A stretch of 64,000 bases of DNA from Prescottella soli (GCF_040024445.1 NZ_CP157276.1:4464001-4528000); one strand, 5' to 3'; shown: positions 1 through 10,021, counted from the stretch's first letter. The notes: a model not told the origin generated them from the letters alone. Numbers and translations are program-made.

Positions 1-370
1 TCACCCGGGTGCACAGCAACGCGATCGCGAGCGGGAGCACCAGCGAGAACACCATGAACGCGGCGATGTACAGCACTGTGTTCCACAGGGCCTGGTGAAG
101 TTCCGGCAGCGACAGCACGGCGGTGTAGTTGTCGAGTCCCACCGGCTTCTTGGGGCTCGTCGGAATCATGTTCCACTTGTAGAACGAGAGCCCGACGGTT
201 TCGGCGAGCGGCTTGTAGGTCCACAGGACGAGCAAAGCCACGGCCGGCAGCAGGAACAGGTAGGGGACGGCGCGGCGCGACACACGCGACCGCCACCCCG
301 CCCCGGCCCGCACGGGCTGGGGCGAGGCGGCGGTCGGCGGCCCGACGCTCGCCGGAACTTCGACGAACAT
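1..370 (-). CDS. ABC transporter permease, MalF/UgpA-like (3' part outside window)
   Basis: This is the N-terminal part of a carbohydrate-type ABC permease; the gene runs off the left edge of the window. The ATG is at 370. The visible 123 residues have a proline/alanine-rich cytoplasmic leader, a hydrophobic first membrane segment (PYLFLLPAVALLVLW, about residues 36-50), a periplasmic stretch with the GLDNYTAVL element typical of MalF/UgpA permeases, and the start of a second membrane segment. It follows the phosphodiesterase gene by 30 bp in the same operon as the binding protein and ATPase, so it should be the inner-membrane channel of that importer. A second permease is expected beyond the edge. 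The substrate cannot be read from the sequence. Confidence 0.85.
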   Translation of the reverse strand, partial: MFVEVPASVGPPTAASPQPVRAGAGWRSRVSRRAVPYLFLLPAVALLVLWTYKPLAETVGLSFYKWNMIPTSPKKPVGLDNYTAVLSLPELHQALWNTVLYIAAFMVFSLVLPLAIALLCTRV

Positions 371-400
371 TGATTTCTCGCAATCGGTTTCGGGAGGGCG

Positions 401-1291
401 TCAGTGGCTCGTCGACTGGGCCATGGCCGCGAGCTGCTCCTCGGGGGACAGCGACTGGAAGTAGCGCAGCTGCTCCAGCGTCACCTCGTACAGCGTCGGG
501 CCCTCCTCGACCGGCACGACCGTGTGCAGGATCCGATCCGAGTACACGTGCACCAGGTTGAACGACTGGCTGCTGTCCTGGCCGCGCATGCCGCCACCGG
601 AGGGGAACAGGTCCTGGGTGTAGCAGGTGGCCGATGCCACCGACACCGGGATGCCGGCGAAGGTGCACGTCGTCGAGTAGTGCAGGTGGCCGCCGAGGAT
701 GGCGCGGACGTCGGTGCCGCGCAGGACGTCCTCGAGCCGGCTCTGGTCGCGGAGCTCGACGGACTCGAGCAGCTCCAGCGGGCTCGGCACCGGCGGGTGG
801 TGCAGCGTGAGCAGTGTGCCGTGCGGGGCCGGCGTCGCGAGAACGTCACGGAGCCAGTCGATCTGCTCGTCGGTGATCTGGCCGTGGTGGTGGCCCGGGA
901 CGGTGCTGTCGAGGGCGATGATCCGCAGACCGTCGATGTCGTGGACCATGTCCACCGACTCCTGCGTGGGCTCGGCGCCGAGCAGTCCGGCGCGGAACTC
1001 GGGCCGGCTGTCGTGGTTGCCCATCACCCAGATCACCTTGGCGCCCAGCTTCTCCGCGGCCGGCTCGACCAGGTCGCGCAGTCGTGCGTACGCCTGCGGA
1101 TTGCCGGCGTCGGCGAGGTCGCCGGTGAACACGATCGCCTCGGGGCGCTGGCCGGCGCGGTCGAGGCGGTCGAACAGACGACCCAGGTTGGCGTCGCTGT
1201 CGACCTTGCCGTGGAGCAACTCGCCGTCGGCGACGAAGTGGGTGTCGCTCACGTGCAGGATGTAGTGGTCGGGCTGTCCGTACTCGCTCAT
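401..1291 (-). CDS. class III cyclic nucleotide phosphodiesterase / metallophosphoesterase (Rv0805- or GpdQ-like)
   Basis: The 296-residue calcineurin-like metallophosphoesterase has a complete binuclear metal site: D16-x-H18 (SDTHF), GDLAD around D58, GNHD at 91-94, a later HH pair in LTLHHPP, and GGHLHY. Architecture and length match M. tuberculosis Rv0805 (a broad phosphodiesterase) and the related glycerophosphodiesterase GpdQ. No signal peptide is seen, so it is probably cytoplasmic. Unusually for this family it lies inside an ABC-importer operon, 30 bp before the permease and 39 bp after a tyrosine phosphatase. That suggests it hydrolyses an imported phosphodiester, with cAMP as the alternative substrate. 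The family call is firm; the substrate is inference. Confidence 0.85.
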   Translation of the reverse strand: MSEYGQPDHYILHVSDTHFVADGELLHGKVDSDANLGRLFDRLDRAGQRPEAIVFTGDLADAGNPQAYARLRDLVEPAAEKLGAKVIWVMGNHDSRPEFRAGLLGAEPTQESVDMVHDIDGLRIIALDSTVPGHHHGQITDEQIDWLRDVLATPAPHGTLLTLHHPPVPSPLELLESVELRDQSRLEDVLRGTDVRAILGGHLHYSTTCTFAGIPVSVASATCYTQDLFPSGGGMRGQDSSQSFNLVHVYSDRILHTVVPVEEGPTLYEVTLEQLRYFQSLSPEEQLAAMAQSTSH

Positions 1292-1330
1292 GATCGTTCC
1301 TCGAAGTTCGTTGTCGGTTGTCGCCGCACG

Positions 1331-2086
1331 TCAGCCCAGCAGGGCCGCGTGCAGGTCGGTGAGTTCGGCCTCGGAAATGCCGTGGTCGAGCAGATAGGAC
1401 CGGACGCCGCCGTGCTCGGCGTCGATGCCGGCCAGCGTCGCGCGCATCGTCGCCGCGGGGCTCGCGGCGACGATGCCCTCGATGTCGAAGCCCTCGGGCA
1501 GTTCCCGCTCCCGGAACGAGGCGACCATCGCGTCGACCCATTCGCCGTGCAGCAGGGTCTCCGAGAGCGAGTAGTCGGCTACGACGTCGCGTGCGCCGAC
1601 GCCCACCGCGGACAGGGCCAGCGCGATCACCAGGCCGGTGCGGTCCTTGCCGGCCGTGCAGTGCACGAGCACCGGTTCGTCGCCCGATCCGGCGATGAGT
1701 CGGACGGCATCGGTGAGCCGCGAGCCGTGGTCGGCGAGCATCCACTGGTACAACGTGCCCAGGTCGAACACCGCGGCTGTCGGGTTGTGATCGGTCTTGC
1801 CGTTGTAGACGGGCAGGTGCACCTCGCGGTGTCCGACCCCTTCGAGGGCGTTGGGCGCCTTGGAGATCTCGTCGTCCTCGCGCAGGTCGATCACGAGCCC
1901 GAGCCCGATCTCGGTGAGGGTGTCGCGCCCGTCCTGCTCGATGGTGTGCAGGGCGTCGGAGCGAAGCAGTTTGCGCCACCGGGTGGTTCGGTCACCCGCG
2001 GTGTAGCCGCCGATGTCGCGGAGGTTGTAGGTGCCGGGCAGGACGAGCCGGCGGGTGGTGGTGTGCGGCGGCAGGATGGTGGTCAT
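1331..2086 (-). CDS. PtpB-like tyrosine/lipid phosphatase
   Basis: The 251-residue protein belongs to the bacterial tyrosine-phosphatase group typified by M. tuberculosis PtpB. The N-terminal motif NLRDIGGY (residues 21-28) and the P-loop HCTAGKDRTG (nucleophile C143, R149) are both present, including the Lys-Asp after the Gly that marks the PtpB group. PtpB enzymes dephosphorylate phosphotyrosine and also phosphoinositides. No secretion signal is visible. The ATG at 2086 is chosen because the phosphatase homology begins right after it, although the same frame stays open far upstream opposite the binding-protein gene. It lies 20 bp downstream of the binding-protein gene. It may act on an imported phosphorylated solute or on the transport machinery. 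Confidence 0.85.
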   Translation of the reverse strand: MTTILPPHTTTRRLVLPGTYNLRDIGGYTAGDRTTRWRKLLRSDALHTIEQDGRDTLTEIGLGLVIDLREDDEISKAPNALEGVGHREVHLPVYNGKTDHNPTAAVFDLGTLYQWMLADHGSRLTDAVRLIAGSGDEPVLVHCTAGKDRTGLVIALALSAVGVGARDVVADYSLSETLLHGEWVDAMVASFRERELPEGFDIEGIVAASPAATMRATLAGIDAEHGGVRSYLLDHGISEAELTDLHAALLG

Positions 2087-2106
2087 CAGTCGATCGCTTT
2101 CGTCGG

Positions 2107-3457
2107 TCAGGGGAGCAGGTCCTGTGCCCGCTTCTGGGCAGCGGACAGGGTGGCGGCGGGGTCCTTGCCGTAGAAGACGGACTCCTCGATTGCGGTGGCG
2201 AGAATGTCGTCGATCTGGACGTAGCTGTTGCCCGGGTACGACTGCCACGGCTCGAGTCGATCGAGCTGCGCGAGGTTGGGGGCGAGCAGGGGGTTGCCGT
2301 CGGCCCACGTCTTCAGTGCGGCCGGATCGGTCGTGAGCGACGTGCGCAGCGGCAGGTAGCCGATCTTCGACGAGATCTGGGTGTACGCGTGGTCGCTGGT
2401 GAGGAACTTGATCAGCTCCCACGAGGCGCGCTGCTTGGCCGGGTCCTGGGCGAAGACGAACAGCGCCGAACCGGAGTTGGTGGGCACCGCCTCGCGGCCC
2501 TCGAACGCGGGCATCGCCGCGGCACGCAACTCCCAGCCGGCGGCCTTCGACGCGCCCAGCAGCATGCCCTGAACGGCCGACGACTGCAGCTGGATCGCGC
2601 TGTCGCCCTTCATGAAGCTCTCCATCTGGCCTGCGGAGTCCTGGTTGGCGAGCACGCCCTGGTCGTACAGGTCGCGCAGCATCTGCACCGCCGTGAGCGA
2701 TTCGTTGCTCGCGAACTCGACCGTGGTGCGGTCCTCGGACAGCACGTTGCCACCGGCCGAACGGAACAGGCCCTGCATGCACCAGTTGCCGCCCTTGACC
2801 GCGCACGAGATCGTCAACGCCGGCTTGCCGGTCGTCGCGGTGATCTTCTTCGCGGCCTCCGCGACCTTGGGCCACGTCGACAGATCGGTGTCGGCGGGAA
2901 GCCCGGCCTTCTGGAACACGCTCGCGTTGTAGAAGAGCACGGGGGTGGAGAAGACGTAGGGCATGCCGTACGTCTCGCCCTTCCAGTCGCCCAGGGTGGC
3001 GGCCCGGGGGTGGTAGGGGTGCGCGCCCGCCAGGTGCTCCTGGACGGCGTCGGTGCCGACCAGCGAGTCGAGGGACTTGGCGCCGAGTTCGTTGACCGCG
3101 AAGTCGAGGGTGTCGAACGTCAGCTGCGCCACGTCCGGCGGGTTGCCGGCCAGCAGCTGGGTCTGCACGCTGCTCGCGGTGCCGCTGCCGGCGGCCGACG
3201 TGCCCTGGGGCGGTTGAGCTTTGACGTCGATGTTGGGATGCTCGGCCTCGAAGTCGGCGATCAGTCCGTTGATGGTGTCGGTCCAGGGGCCGGCCTGGGT
3301 GAGGTTGTACGACTCGAACGTGATCTGGACGTTCTGGTTCGGGTCGAGTTCGGGGACGATGCCGTCCGAGGACGAACTCGACGCGGCGGTGCCGGTGGCA
3401 CATCCGGCCACCGTGAGGGCGGTGGCGAGCGACAGCAGCGCCAGGCCGGTGGTGCGT

Positions 3458-3465
<8 letters not shown>
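2107..3465 (-). CDS. ABC transporter substrate-binding lipoprotein (UgpB-like)
   Basis: This is a 452-residue extracytoplasmic solute-binding protein of the sugar / glycerol-phosphate family (SBP_bac_1). The N-terminus has three arginines, a hydrophobic core and a lipobox VAGC with the lipidated Cys at residue 22, followed by a Ser-rich linker. The mature part carries the family features ITFESYN, FEAEHPNIDV, LLAGNPPDV and WELIKFLTSDHAYTQ. Its start overlaps the end of the ATPase gene by 8 bp, indicating translational coupling. The overall look is closest to UgpB-type proteins that bind glycerol-3-phosphate or glycerophosphodiesters, but maltose-type sugars cannot be excluded. Confidence 0.88.
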
Positions 3466-4591
<1,126 letters not shown>

Positions 4592-4617
4592 GACCCTCTC
4601 CGATGAAACGCGATTAC

Positions 4618-4636
4618 CCGAATCGCTCCGATTCGG
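4618..4636. promoter_or_regulatory. palindromic operator candidate upstream of the importer operon
   Basis: The inverted repeat CCGAATC-gctcc-GATTCGG lies 27-45 bp upstream of the ATPase start, in the 128-bp gap after the RpiR gene. Both 7-bp arms match perfectly. The position suits a repressor or inducer site for the transporter operon, and RpiR, encoded next to it, is the obvious candidate. This is inference from position and symmetry only. Confidence 0.5.
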
Positions 4637-4719
4637 AATTCTCATTACATGGAGTAGTCAGCCAGCCCAATGTGAACGAGCACTGAATGGTCGTCCAACG
4701 AATCGTGAGCGTTGGAGGG

Positions 4720-5625
4720 CTAGTTGCGTTCCTCGGTGTCGCCGGCTTCGGGCGTCGGATTCATCAGGGCGACAAGATGTTCCACATCCCGGTCACTGGC
4801 ATCCGAGGTCGCGCCGTCCACTTCCGACACCGCGACCTGCAGGCCCAGCAGGAAGGTCATCTGGATGATCGTCGCCGACACTCCGTGCGCCGCGTACGGT
4901 CCCGACCCGCTGCCGACCACCAATGCGGTGGTCGACAGGTCGACCAGCGACGAGCGGGCGTGCGCGGTGACGCCGACGACGTGTGCGCCCGCGTCACGGG
5001 CAGCCCGGGCGGCGTCGATCGTGTACGCGTTCATGCCCGAGTCGCTGACCGCGACGCACACGTCGTCACTGGACAGGGTCCGCGCGGTGAGGGCCTGCAG
5101 GACCGTGTCCGTCGGCGCCTCCGCGGCCCGGCCGCGCAGCAGGAAACGGACGGCGAACGCCGTCGCCGCAGTCGAAGACCCTCCGTTCGCGACGACCAGG
5201 ATCCGGCGCGCGTTCGCGAGCGCGCGGACCGCGTCGTCGAAGGAGTCCTCCGACAGCGGTGCCAGGCCGCCGGCCAGATCCGCGCCGACCTCGGCGACGA
5301 TCGTCCGCAGAACGCCGACACCGCCCGGAGGCGAGGTCGTGTCCGATGCCGTCGAGGTCTCCGCGCCCAGATCGCGCAGCAGCAGCATCCGCACGTGCTG
5401 GAACCCGGAGAAGCCCAGATTCTGGCAGGCGCGCACGACCGTCGCGGTCGAGGTCGACGCCGCGGCGGCCAGATCCGCCGCCGACCACCAGGCGACCTCG
5501 CGGGAGCGCTCGACGCACACGTCGGCCACCCGGCGTTCGCTCGGTGCCAGTCCCGTGGACAGGGCACGGATGGTCGCGGTCGTCGTGCCGATCGGCGGTT
5601 GCGTGCCGGGGGAGTCTGCGCTCAT
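4720..5625 (-). CDS. RpiR/MurR-family transcriptional regulator
   Basis: The 301-residue regulator has an N-terminal RpiR-type helix-turn-helix (about residues 15-85; SERRVADVCV, then STATVVRACQNLGFSGFQHVR) and a C-terminal SIS sugar-phosphate isomerase-like domain (about 125-265; RRILVVANGGSS, VCVAVSDSG, AGAHVVGVTAH). RpiR proteins sense phosphosugars and control the uptake or use of sugars or amino sugars. It is encoded just upstream of, and in line with, the ABC importer and its two phosphatases, so it probably controls them, possibly through the palindrome at 4618-4636. The start at 5625 (MSADSP) is chosen because the HTH begins soon after; the frame is open further upstream without homology. 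Confidence 0.88.
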   Translation of the reverse strand: MSADSPGTQPPIGTTTATIRALSTGLAPSERRVADVCVERSREVAWWSAADLAAAASTSTATVVRACQNLGFSGFQHVRMLLLRDLGAETSTASDTTSPPGGVGVLRTIVAEVGADLAGGLAPLSEDSFDDAVRALANARRILVVANGGSSTAATAFAVRFLLRGRAAEAPTDTVLQALTARTLSSDDVCVAVSDSGMNAYTIDAARAARDAGAHVVGVTAHARSSLVDLSTTALVVGSGSGPYAAHGVSATIIQMTFLLGLQVAVSEVDGATSDASDRDVEHLVALMNPTPEAGDTEERN

Positions 5626-5675
5626 GGGCTCTGGATAACACACCCGGGTGAACCCGCGGGCGCGCTCGGGTCCGG

Positions 5676-6281
5676 CTACGACGCGCCGGCGAGTTTCCCT
5701 GCGACCGCCACCACTCGGGTCGCCAGGTGGTCGAGGGCGGCGGTCGTCGTGTCGTCCAGCGGGTTCTGGTTGTCCGGTCCGGTCACCTTGCTGACGCCGT
5801 ACGGGTTTCCGTCCGCGAACTTCACCGGGTCGGTGTAACCGGGCGGAACGAGGATGCCGCCCCAATGCATGAGCGAGGTGTACAGCGAGGTCAGCGTGGT
5901 CTCCTGGCCGCCGTGCAGGGTCTGGCTCGAGGTGAAGGCCGCGTAGACCTTGTTGGCGAGCTGCCCCTGCATCCACAGGCCGCCGAGGGTGTCGACGAAG
6001 GTCTGGAAGGGGCTCGCGGTGCTGCCGAATCGGGTCGGGGACCCGAAGATCACCGCGTCGGCCCAGACGATGTCGTCGCCGGTGGCCGCAGGGAGGTCCT
6101 TGGTGGCTTCGTAGTTGGCGGACCATGCCGGGTTGCCGGCGAATGTCGCGGGGTCGCGGGTTTCGGCGATATGTCGCACCCGCACGTCCGCGCCTGCGGA
6201 CTGGGCGGCCTTGGACACCCGATCGGCCATCGCGGTGCCGTGGCCGGTGGCGGAGTAGTAGATGACGGACAACTTGGTCAT
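5676..6281 (-). CDS. wrbA: NAD(P)H:quinone oxidoreductase, WrbA family
   Basis: The 201-residue flavodoxin-fold protein carries the WrbA hallmarks: the phosphate-binding N-terminus VIYYSATGHGTAMAD, the FGSPTRFG loop, and the segment GGLWMQGQLANKVYAAFTSS with HGGQE that covers the FMN. WrbA reduces quinones by two electrons with NAD(P)H and limits redox cycling; it is cytoplasmic and usually tetrameric. The start at 6281 is supported by AGGGA at suitable spacing; an upstream in-frame codon at 6359 adds 26 residues with no homology. It ends 50 bp upstream of the RpiR gene start on the same strand and may be a separate unit. Confidence 0.9.
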   Translation of the reverse strand: MTKLSVIYYSATGHGTAMADRVSKAAQSAGADVRVRHIAETRDPATFAGNPAWSANYEATKDLPAATGDDIVWADAVIFGSPTRFGSTASPFQTFVDTLGGLWMQGQLANKVYAAFTSSQTLHGGQETTLTSLYTSLMHWGGILVPPGYTDPVKFADGNPYGVSKVTGPDNQNPLDDTTTAALDHLATRVVAVAGKLAGAS

Positions 6282-6443
6282 CGGGACGTCCCTTCGGTGC
6301 GTCGGCCCCCCATCCCATGAGACCGCGCATCCGGATCGGACGCACGGCTTCGGCCACATCGGCCCGTTATGTGCGGTGGGCGAGCGTGGTGAGCAGGGCG
6401 AGTGATGTCCGGTGTGTTTCGTCGCCAGGAGTACTTTCCACCC

Positions 6444-6872
6444 ATGATCTCGCGCGAGGATGTTCTGGAACGCTCGGCCGCCGGAGGCGACCGGTACCCG
6501 TTACTGACAGTCCGGGAGTTCTTCCACGGGAACGAAGTCGAGGACTCGATCGCTCCGAATCAGTACGGGTACGGGCGCCCGGGCCTCGCCGAGATCGCTC
6601 GACGCCTCGACCTGCTGGCCGCGGATCCTGCGGTCGCGTGGGTGCGCGTCCAGCTGCACGAGGAGATGTTCGACGACTACTACGAGGGACTGTCCGCCGA
6701 GGCCGTCGCCATCTGCACCACGCTCGCCGGCGAGGACGTCGCCGCCCGCCTCGACGTGGAGAGTCTGCAGGCCGAACCGCTGTGGGAGGGCCTCGTCTAC
6801 GACGCAGTCGATTTCTGTGACGTGCCGCCCGTCCCCGATGGATACCGGGTGCTGTCGCTCGTGTGGGACTGA
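6444..6872 (+). CDS. conserved hypothetical protein (small acidic)
   Basis: This 142-residue acidic protein is one I do not recognise. It starts MISREDVLERSAAGGDRYPLLTVREFF and reads through two alpha/beta-looking halves rich in Asp and Glu, with several Trp and Tyr residues. No signal peptide, membrane segment or known catalytic motif is seen. The start at 6444 is chosen with AGGAG about 12 bp upstream; the codon at 6402 would add 14 residues. It is divergent from wrbA and followed by a 178-bp gap. The composition resembles immunity-type or SMI1-like small proteins in a general way, but no toxin gene is adjacent, so no function is proposed. Confidence 0.6.
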   Translation: MISREDVLERSAAGGDRYPLLTVREFFHGNEVEDSIAPNQYGYGRPGLAEIARRLDLLAADPAVAWVRVQLHEEMFDDYYEGLSAEAVAICTTLAGEDVAARLDVESLQAEPLWEGLVYDAVDFCDVPPVPDGYRVLSLVWD

Positions 6873-7050
6873 ACGGCGGACCGAACGCGGCTGTGCGACG
6901 GCGCGGATCTCGTATGGGGCAAGGGCTTCCGGTGGGCCCCACCCGTCGCCGTCTCGCCGTTCGAGGCTAGGGTGTAGCGCGCGACGGAGTCACTCGACGC
7001 ACACCACGGGTCACCGATCGTGTTGATACGCAAACTTTCCAGGGGGGACC

Positions 7051-7881
7051 ATGCCCGCGCTCGCGATGTTGTTCCAGGATCGACTCGACGCCGATGTCAC
7101 CGCGGAAGCCTTGGCCGCGCAGCTGAAACGGGACTGGCCGGACGTCGACTTCTCCGGCCTCGTCGTCGGTGAGGAGGAGTCCGACGGCGACCCGGTGCAT
7201 CTCGACCTGGACGACAGCATGATCGCGCTGCTTGGCGTTCCTGCCCAGGTGGGTGACGACGTCGCCGAGATCGCCGAGCACAGTCGCCTGTGGCCGAACG
7301 CGGAGCCCGCGCCGGTCGACTACGCCGCGCACACGATCGTCACCGTCCTGCGCCCGGGGGCAGGACAAGACGACGCGTCCCACGAGGACGCGATCGCGGA
7401 CACGGTGCTGTTGTCCCGCGTCATCGCGTCGATCATCGCGCTCACCGACACCGTCCGAGCCGTGTACTTCGGCAGCGCCGATCATGTCATCCTGCCGGCA
7501 CTGTTCCGTGACCTCATGAAGGACACGCTGCCCGAGCCCCCGTTGCTCGCGTGGGTCGCGATCAACGTCGGTGAGCGCCCGGACGGCGTGATGACCGGTC
7601 ACACACGAGGTCTCGACATGCTCGGCCTTGCGGACGTCGAGATCCCGGATACCCCCGAATCCGCCGGTGACACCTTCGAGCGCCTCACCGGCATCGCCTC
7701 GTACCTTGTCGAACAGGGACCCGTCATCGGCGACGGCGACACGATCGGATCCACCGAAGCCGCCGAGATCGTCGTCGACCACGCCCCGAGCGCCTTCGAC
7801 TCCGACCGCACCGTCCTCCGCCTGAAGTTCGGCGTCGACCGCAGCGAACGCAAACGGGGTTGGTTCCGCCGTCGACGCTGA
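7051..7881 (+). CDS. DUF4261 domain protein
   Basis: The 276-residue cytoplasmic protein has the C-terminal pattern of DUF4261: LLAWVAINVGE, a TGHTRGLDMLGLADVEIPD segment (about 185-203), then the run of residues around SYLVEQGPVIGDGDTIG. The N-terminal half (MLFQDRLDADVTAEALAAQL and ALLGVPAQVGDD) resembles the substrate-free first half of that family. It ends with a basic tail, KRGWFRRRR. The molecular function of the family is unknown to me; members often occur near SMI1 or immunity-like genes. It is 28 bp upstream of an SGNH hydrolase gene, so the two may be co-transcribed. Confidence 0.65.
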   Translation: MPALAMLFQDRLDADVTAEALAAQLKRDWPDVDFSGLVVGEEESDGDPVHLDLDDSMIALLGVPAQVGDDVAEIAEHSRLWPNAEPAPVDYAAHTIVTVLRPGAGQDDASHEDAIADTVLLSRVIASIIALTDTVRAVYFGSADHVILPALFRDLMKDTLPEPPLLAWVAINVGERPDGVMTGHTRGLDMLGLADVEIPDTPESAGDTFERLTGIASYLVEQGPVIGDGDTIGSTEAAEIVVDHAPSAFDSDRTVLRLKFGVDRSERKRGWFRRRR

Positions 7882-7909
7882 TCGTGTCGCCCGTGACATC
7901 ATCGGGTGC

Positions 7910-8524
7910 ATGGATGACGTGCGGGTGTGCTTCGTCGGAGACTCCTTCGTTGCGGGAGTTGGGGATTCCGAGTTCCTCGGCTGGGCGGGAAGACTCGCGG
8001 CCGGCGCACAGGGCTCCAGGGGCGTGGCGCTGACGGCGTACAACCTCGGGGTGCGGCGGGAGACGTCGAGCGACATCCGGGCCCGCTGGCGTGCCGAGTG
8101 TGCGGCGCGGCTGCCGCAGGGCTGCGACGGCCGAGTGGTGTTCTCGTTCGGCTCCAACGACACGACCGTCGAGAGCGGTGCACCGCGCGTCGACCCGGAC
8201 GACTCGGTCGAGAACCTCGCCGCCGTCCTGCGAAAGTGCGCGGCGAGCGGGTGGCGGGCGTTGGTGGTCGGGCCGCCGCCGATGGCCGACGTGGAACAGA
8301 ACGAGCGCACGGCTCGGCTGGATCGACGGTTCGCCGACGTCTGCGCGTCCGCCGGTGTGGAGTACATCCGCATCTTCGACGCCCTGGTCGCCGATGCGGT
8401 CTGGATGGAGGAGGTGCGCACCGGCGACGGCGCACACCCGGACAGCGCCGGCTACCGGGCGCTGGCGGATCTGGTGCGCCCCGGGTGGGGACGGTGGATC
8501 CGGACCGCACCGGTGGTTCAGTAG
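7910..8524 (+). CDS. SGNH/GDSL-family hydrolase
   Basis: The 204-residue esterase/lipase-type enzyme has all four SGNH blocks: block I VCFVGDSFVAGVG with the nucleophile Ser12, block II Gly near YNLGVRRETS, block III FSFGSND, and block V DGAHPDSAGY supplying Asp and His. No signal peptide is seen, so it is probably cytoplasmic, acting on small acyl esters or thioesters. It stands 28 bp after the DUF4261 gene and 10 bp before an XRE regulator. The family call is secure and the substrate unknown. Confidence 0.85.
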   Translation: MDDVRVCFVGDSFVAGVGDSEFLGWAGRLAAGAQGSRGVALTAYNLGVRRETSSDIRARWRAECAARLPQGCDGRVVFSFGSNDTTVESGAPRVDPDDSVENLAAVLRKCAASGWRALVVGPPPMADVEQNERTARLDRRFADVCASAGVEYIRIFDALVADAVWMEEVRTGDGAHPDSAGYRALADLVRPGWGRWIRTAPVVQ

Positions 8525-8534
8525 GCTGGCCGGC

Positions 8535-8912
8535 ATGGTGGACGACGTCCGGCCCCCGACCCTCGGCGAGATCATCCGGCAGCAGCGCGAGCTCGCGGCG
8601 GTCCCCATGCGGAAGTTCGCCGAGATGGTCGGGATCTCGAATCCCTATCTGTCACAGATCGAGCGGGACCTGCGAGCACCGAGTGAGCAGGTGCTGGAGG
8701 CGATCGCCGAGCACCTGCACATGTCGGCGGACATGCTGACCGCACAGGCCCACCGGGCCGACGCCGAGGACGTGCCCGAGGTGGTGGCCGCGATCCGGCG
8801 TGACACCGATCTGACCAAGGCTCAGCGGTCGGCGCTCGAGGAGATGTACGAGACGTTCCGCGACGTCACGATCGCGAAGCGGCGGCGGGGCCGGACGCGC
8901 GACCACGACTGA
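8535..8912 (+). CDS. XRE-family helix-turn-helix regulator
   Basis: The 125-residue regulator has an N-terminal HTH_3 domain (about 9-65; LGEIIRQQRELAAVPMRKFA, then VGISNPYLSQIERDLRAPS) and a helical C-terminus ending in a basic tail. Its organisation resembles M. tuberculosis Rv0474, encoded beside hbhA, whose product is distantly phasin-like. Here the gene converges on a PHA island containing a phasin, with only 2 bp between its stop and that of the alpha/beta hydrolase. It is therefore a candidate regulator of the phasin promoter (repeats at 10492-10520). That link is inference. Confidence 0.82.
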   Translation: MVDDVRPPTLGEIIRQQRELAAVPMRKFAEMVGISNPYLSQIERDLRAPSEQVLEAIAEHLHMSADMLTAQAHRADAEDVPEVVAAIRRDTDLTKAQRSALEEMYETFRDVTIAKRRRGRTRDHD

Positions 8913-8914
8913 GG

Positions 8915-10021
8915 TCAACGGCGGGATGTGGCCGCCACGTCGCGCAGGAGCGGAAGCCATGCCCGCTCGAGGACAGCGGGATTCAGGACCATGTCGAGGT
9001 GGCCCGCATCGACCGTCCGGCGGGTGACGAGGTCCGGCGCGGTCGACACGTGGTCCGCCAGCGCCCACACCTGCCGGGCGGGAACGATTCGGTCCCGGGT
9101 GCCGGCGAGCAGGTACAGCGGACACGTGATGGCGCCGAGATCGACCTCGGCGCCGTCGACCCGCAGTTCGCCGCGGACGAGTTCGTTGCGCTCGTACAGG
9201 TGTCGTGCGACCCATCGGTAGAGCCCCGCGGGGACCTCTTGCGGAGAGTCGAGCCAGCTCTCGGCCGCGACGTACGCGTCGACTCGGCGTCGGTCGTGGA
9301 TGTGTGCCCACAGATCGGACAGGCGGGCCCACTCCTCGGGCCACTCGACAAGTCGGAGTGCCGCGCCCCGAACCGCGGCGGGCGGGCGGAACCGGGGCCC
9401 GCGATACGACGGGGCGAGCCAGGACACGGGCGCTCCGAGCGTGAAGTCGATCGGCGCCGCGGCCACCGTGAGGGTGTCGACGCGGCGCGGGTGCAGCGCC
9501 GCGTACACGGTGGCCAGCCAGCCGCTCTGCGAGTAGGCCACCAGGTTCGCGGTGCCGCCGAGTTCCGTGATCGCGTCCGTGATCACCGCCGTCAGGTCGG
9601 CGATGCCGACGCTCGGTGGCTGCGGTCCGGTCGGCGTCCACTCCAGGCAGTGGGCCGCGCCCAACCCGGCCCGGTCGACGGTCCGCATCAGGCTGCATCC
9701 GGGGGCGAGATCGACGACGGTCGAGGCGTGCCCCGACAACGGGGGCAGCACGAGGGTCGGGGTCGTCGACCCGGCGGGGGAGAACTGGCGCAACCGCGCC
9801 AGTGGCCAGGTCCGCCGGACGGCGTTCGGATGGGCGAACGCGGTGGGACGGCGACGGGTCACGGCGCGGCAGAAGGCGACGCCGTCGAGGGCGACGTCGA
9901 GCGGGGTGGCGTCGCGCCGAGCCGCCGATCGCAGGTACCCGGCCCAGCCGGCGGAGGCCGAGGACACGAGTCGTACGGGGATTTCCGCTGCGGCCCTGAA
10001 CATGTCGTGATTCGTGTACAC
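8915..10021 (-). CDS. alpha/beta hydrolase of the PHA island (PhaC/depolymerase-like)
   Basis: The 368-residue alpha/beta-hydrolase has a nucleophile elbow AYSQSGW (Ser instead of the Cys of PHA synthases), a likely acid in AGTRDRIVPARQ and the His in DAGHLDMVLNP. The general layout (long N-terminal region, then LVLPPLSGHAS) resembles PhaC-type proteins more than small esterases. The Ser nucleophile suggests a hydrolytic role such as intracellular PHA depolymerase or oligomer hydrolase. The GTG at 10021 has AGGGA about 5 bp upstream; an ATG at 10003 is the alternative. It is downstream of the phasin gene across a strong hairpin. Confidence 0.7.
   Translation of the reverse strand: MYTNHDMFRAAAEIPVRLVSSASAGWAGYLRSAARRDATPLDVALDGVAFCRAVTRRRPTAFAHPNAVRRTWPLARLRQFSPAGSTTPTLVLPPLSGHASTVVDLAPGCSLMRTVDRAGLGAAHCLEWTPTGPQPPSVGIADLTAVITDAITELGGTANLVAYSQSGWLATVYAALHPRRVDTLTVAAAPIDFTLGAPVSWLAPSYRGPRFRPPAAVRGAALRLVEWPEEWARLSDLWAHIHDRRRVDAYVAAESWLDSPQEVPAGLYRWVARHLYERNELVRGELRVDGAEVDLGAITCPLYLLAGTRDRIVPARQVWALADHVSTAPDLVTRRTVDAGHLDMVLNPAVLERAWLPLLRDVAATSRR

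Noticed and set aside
1331-3403. A single 690-residue minus-strand reading frame covering phosphatase and binding-protein regions
   Set aside because: Only its last 251 residues look like a protein (phosphatase). The upstream part is Arg/Pro-rich and lies out of frame over the binding-protein gene.
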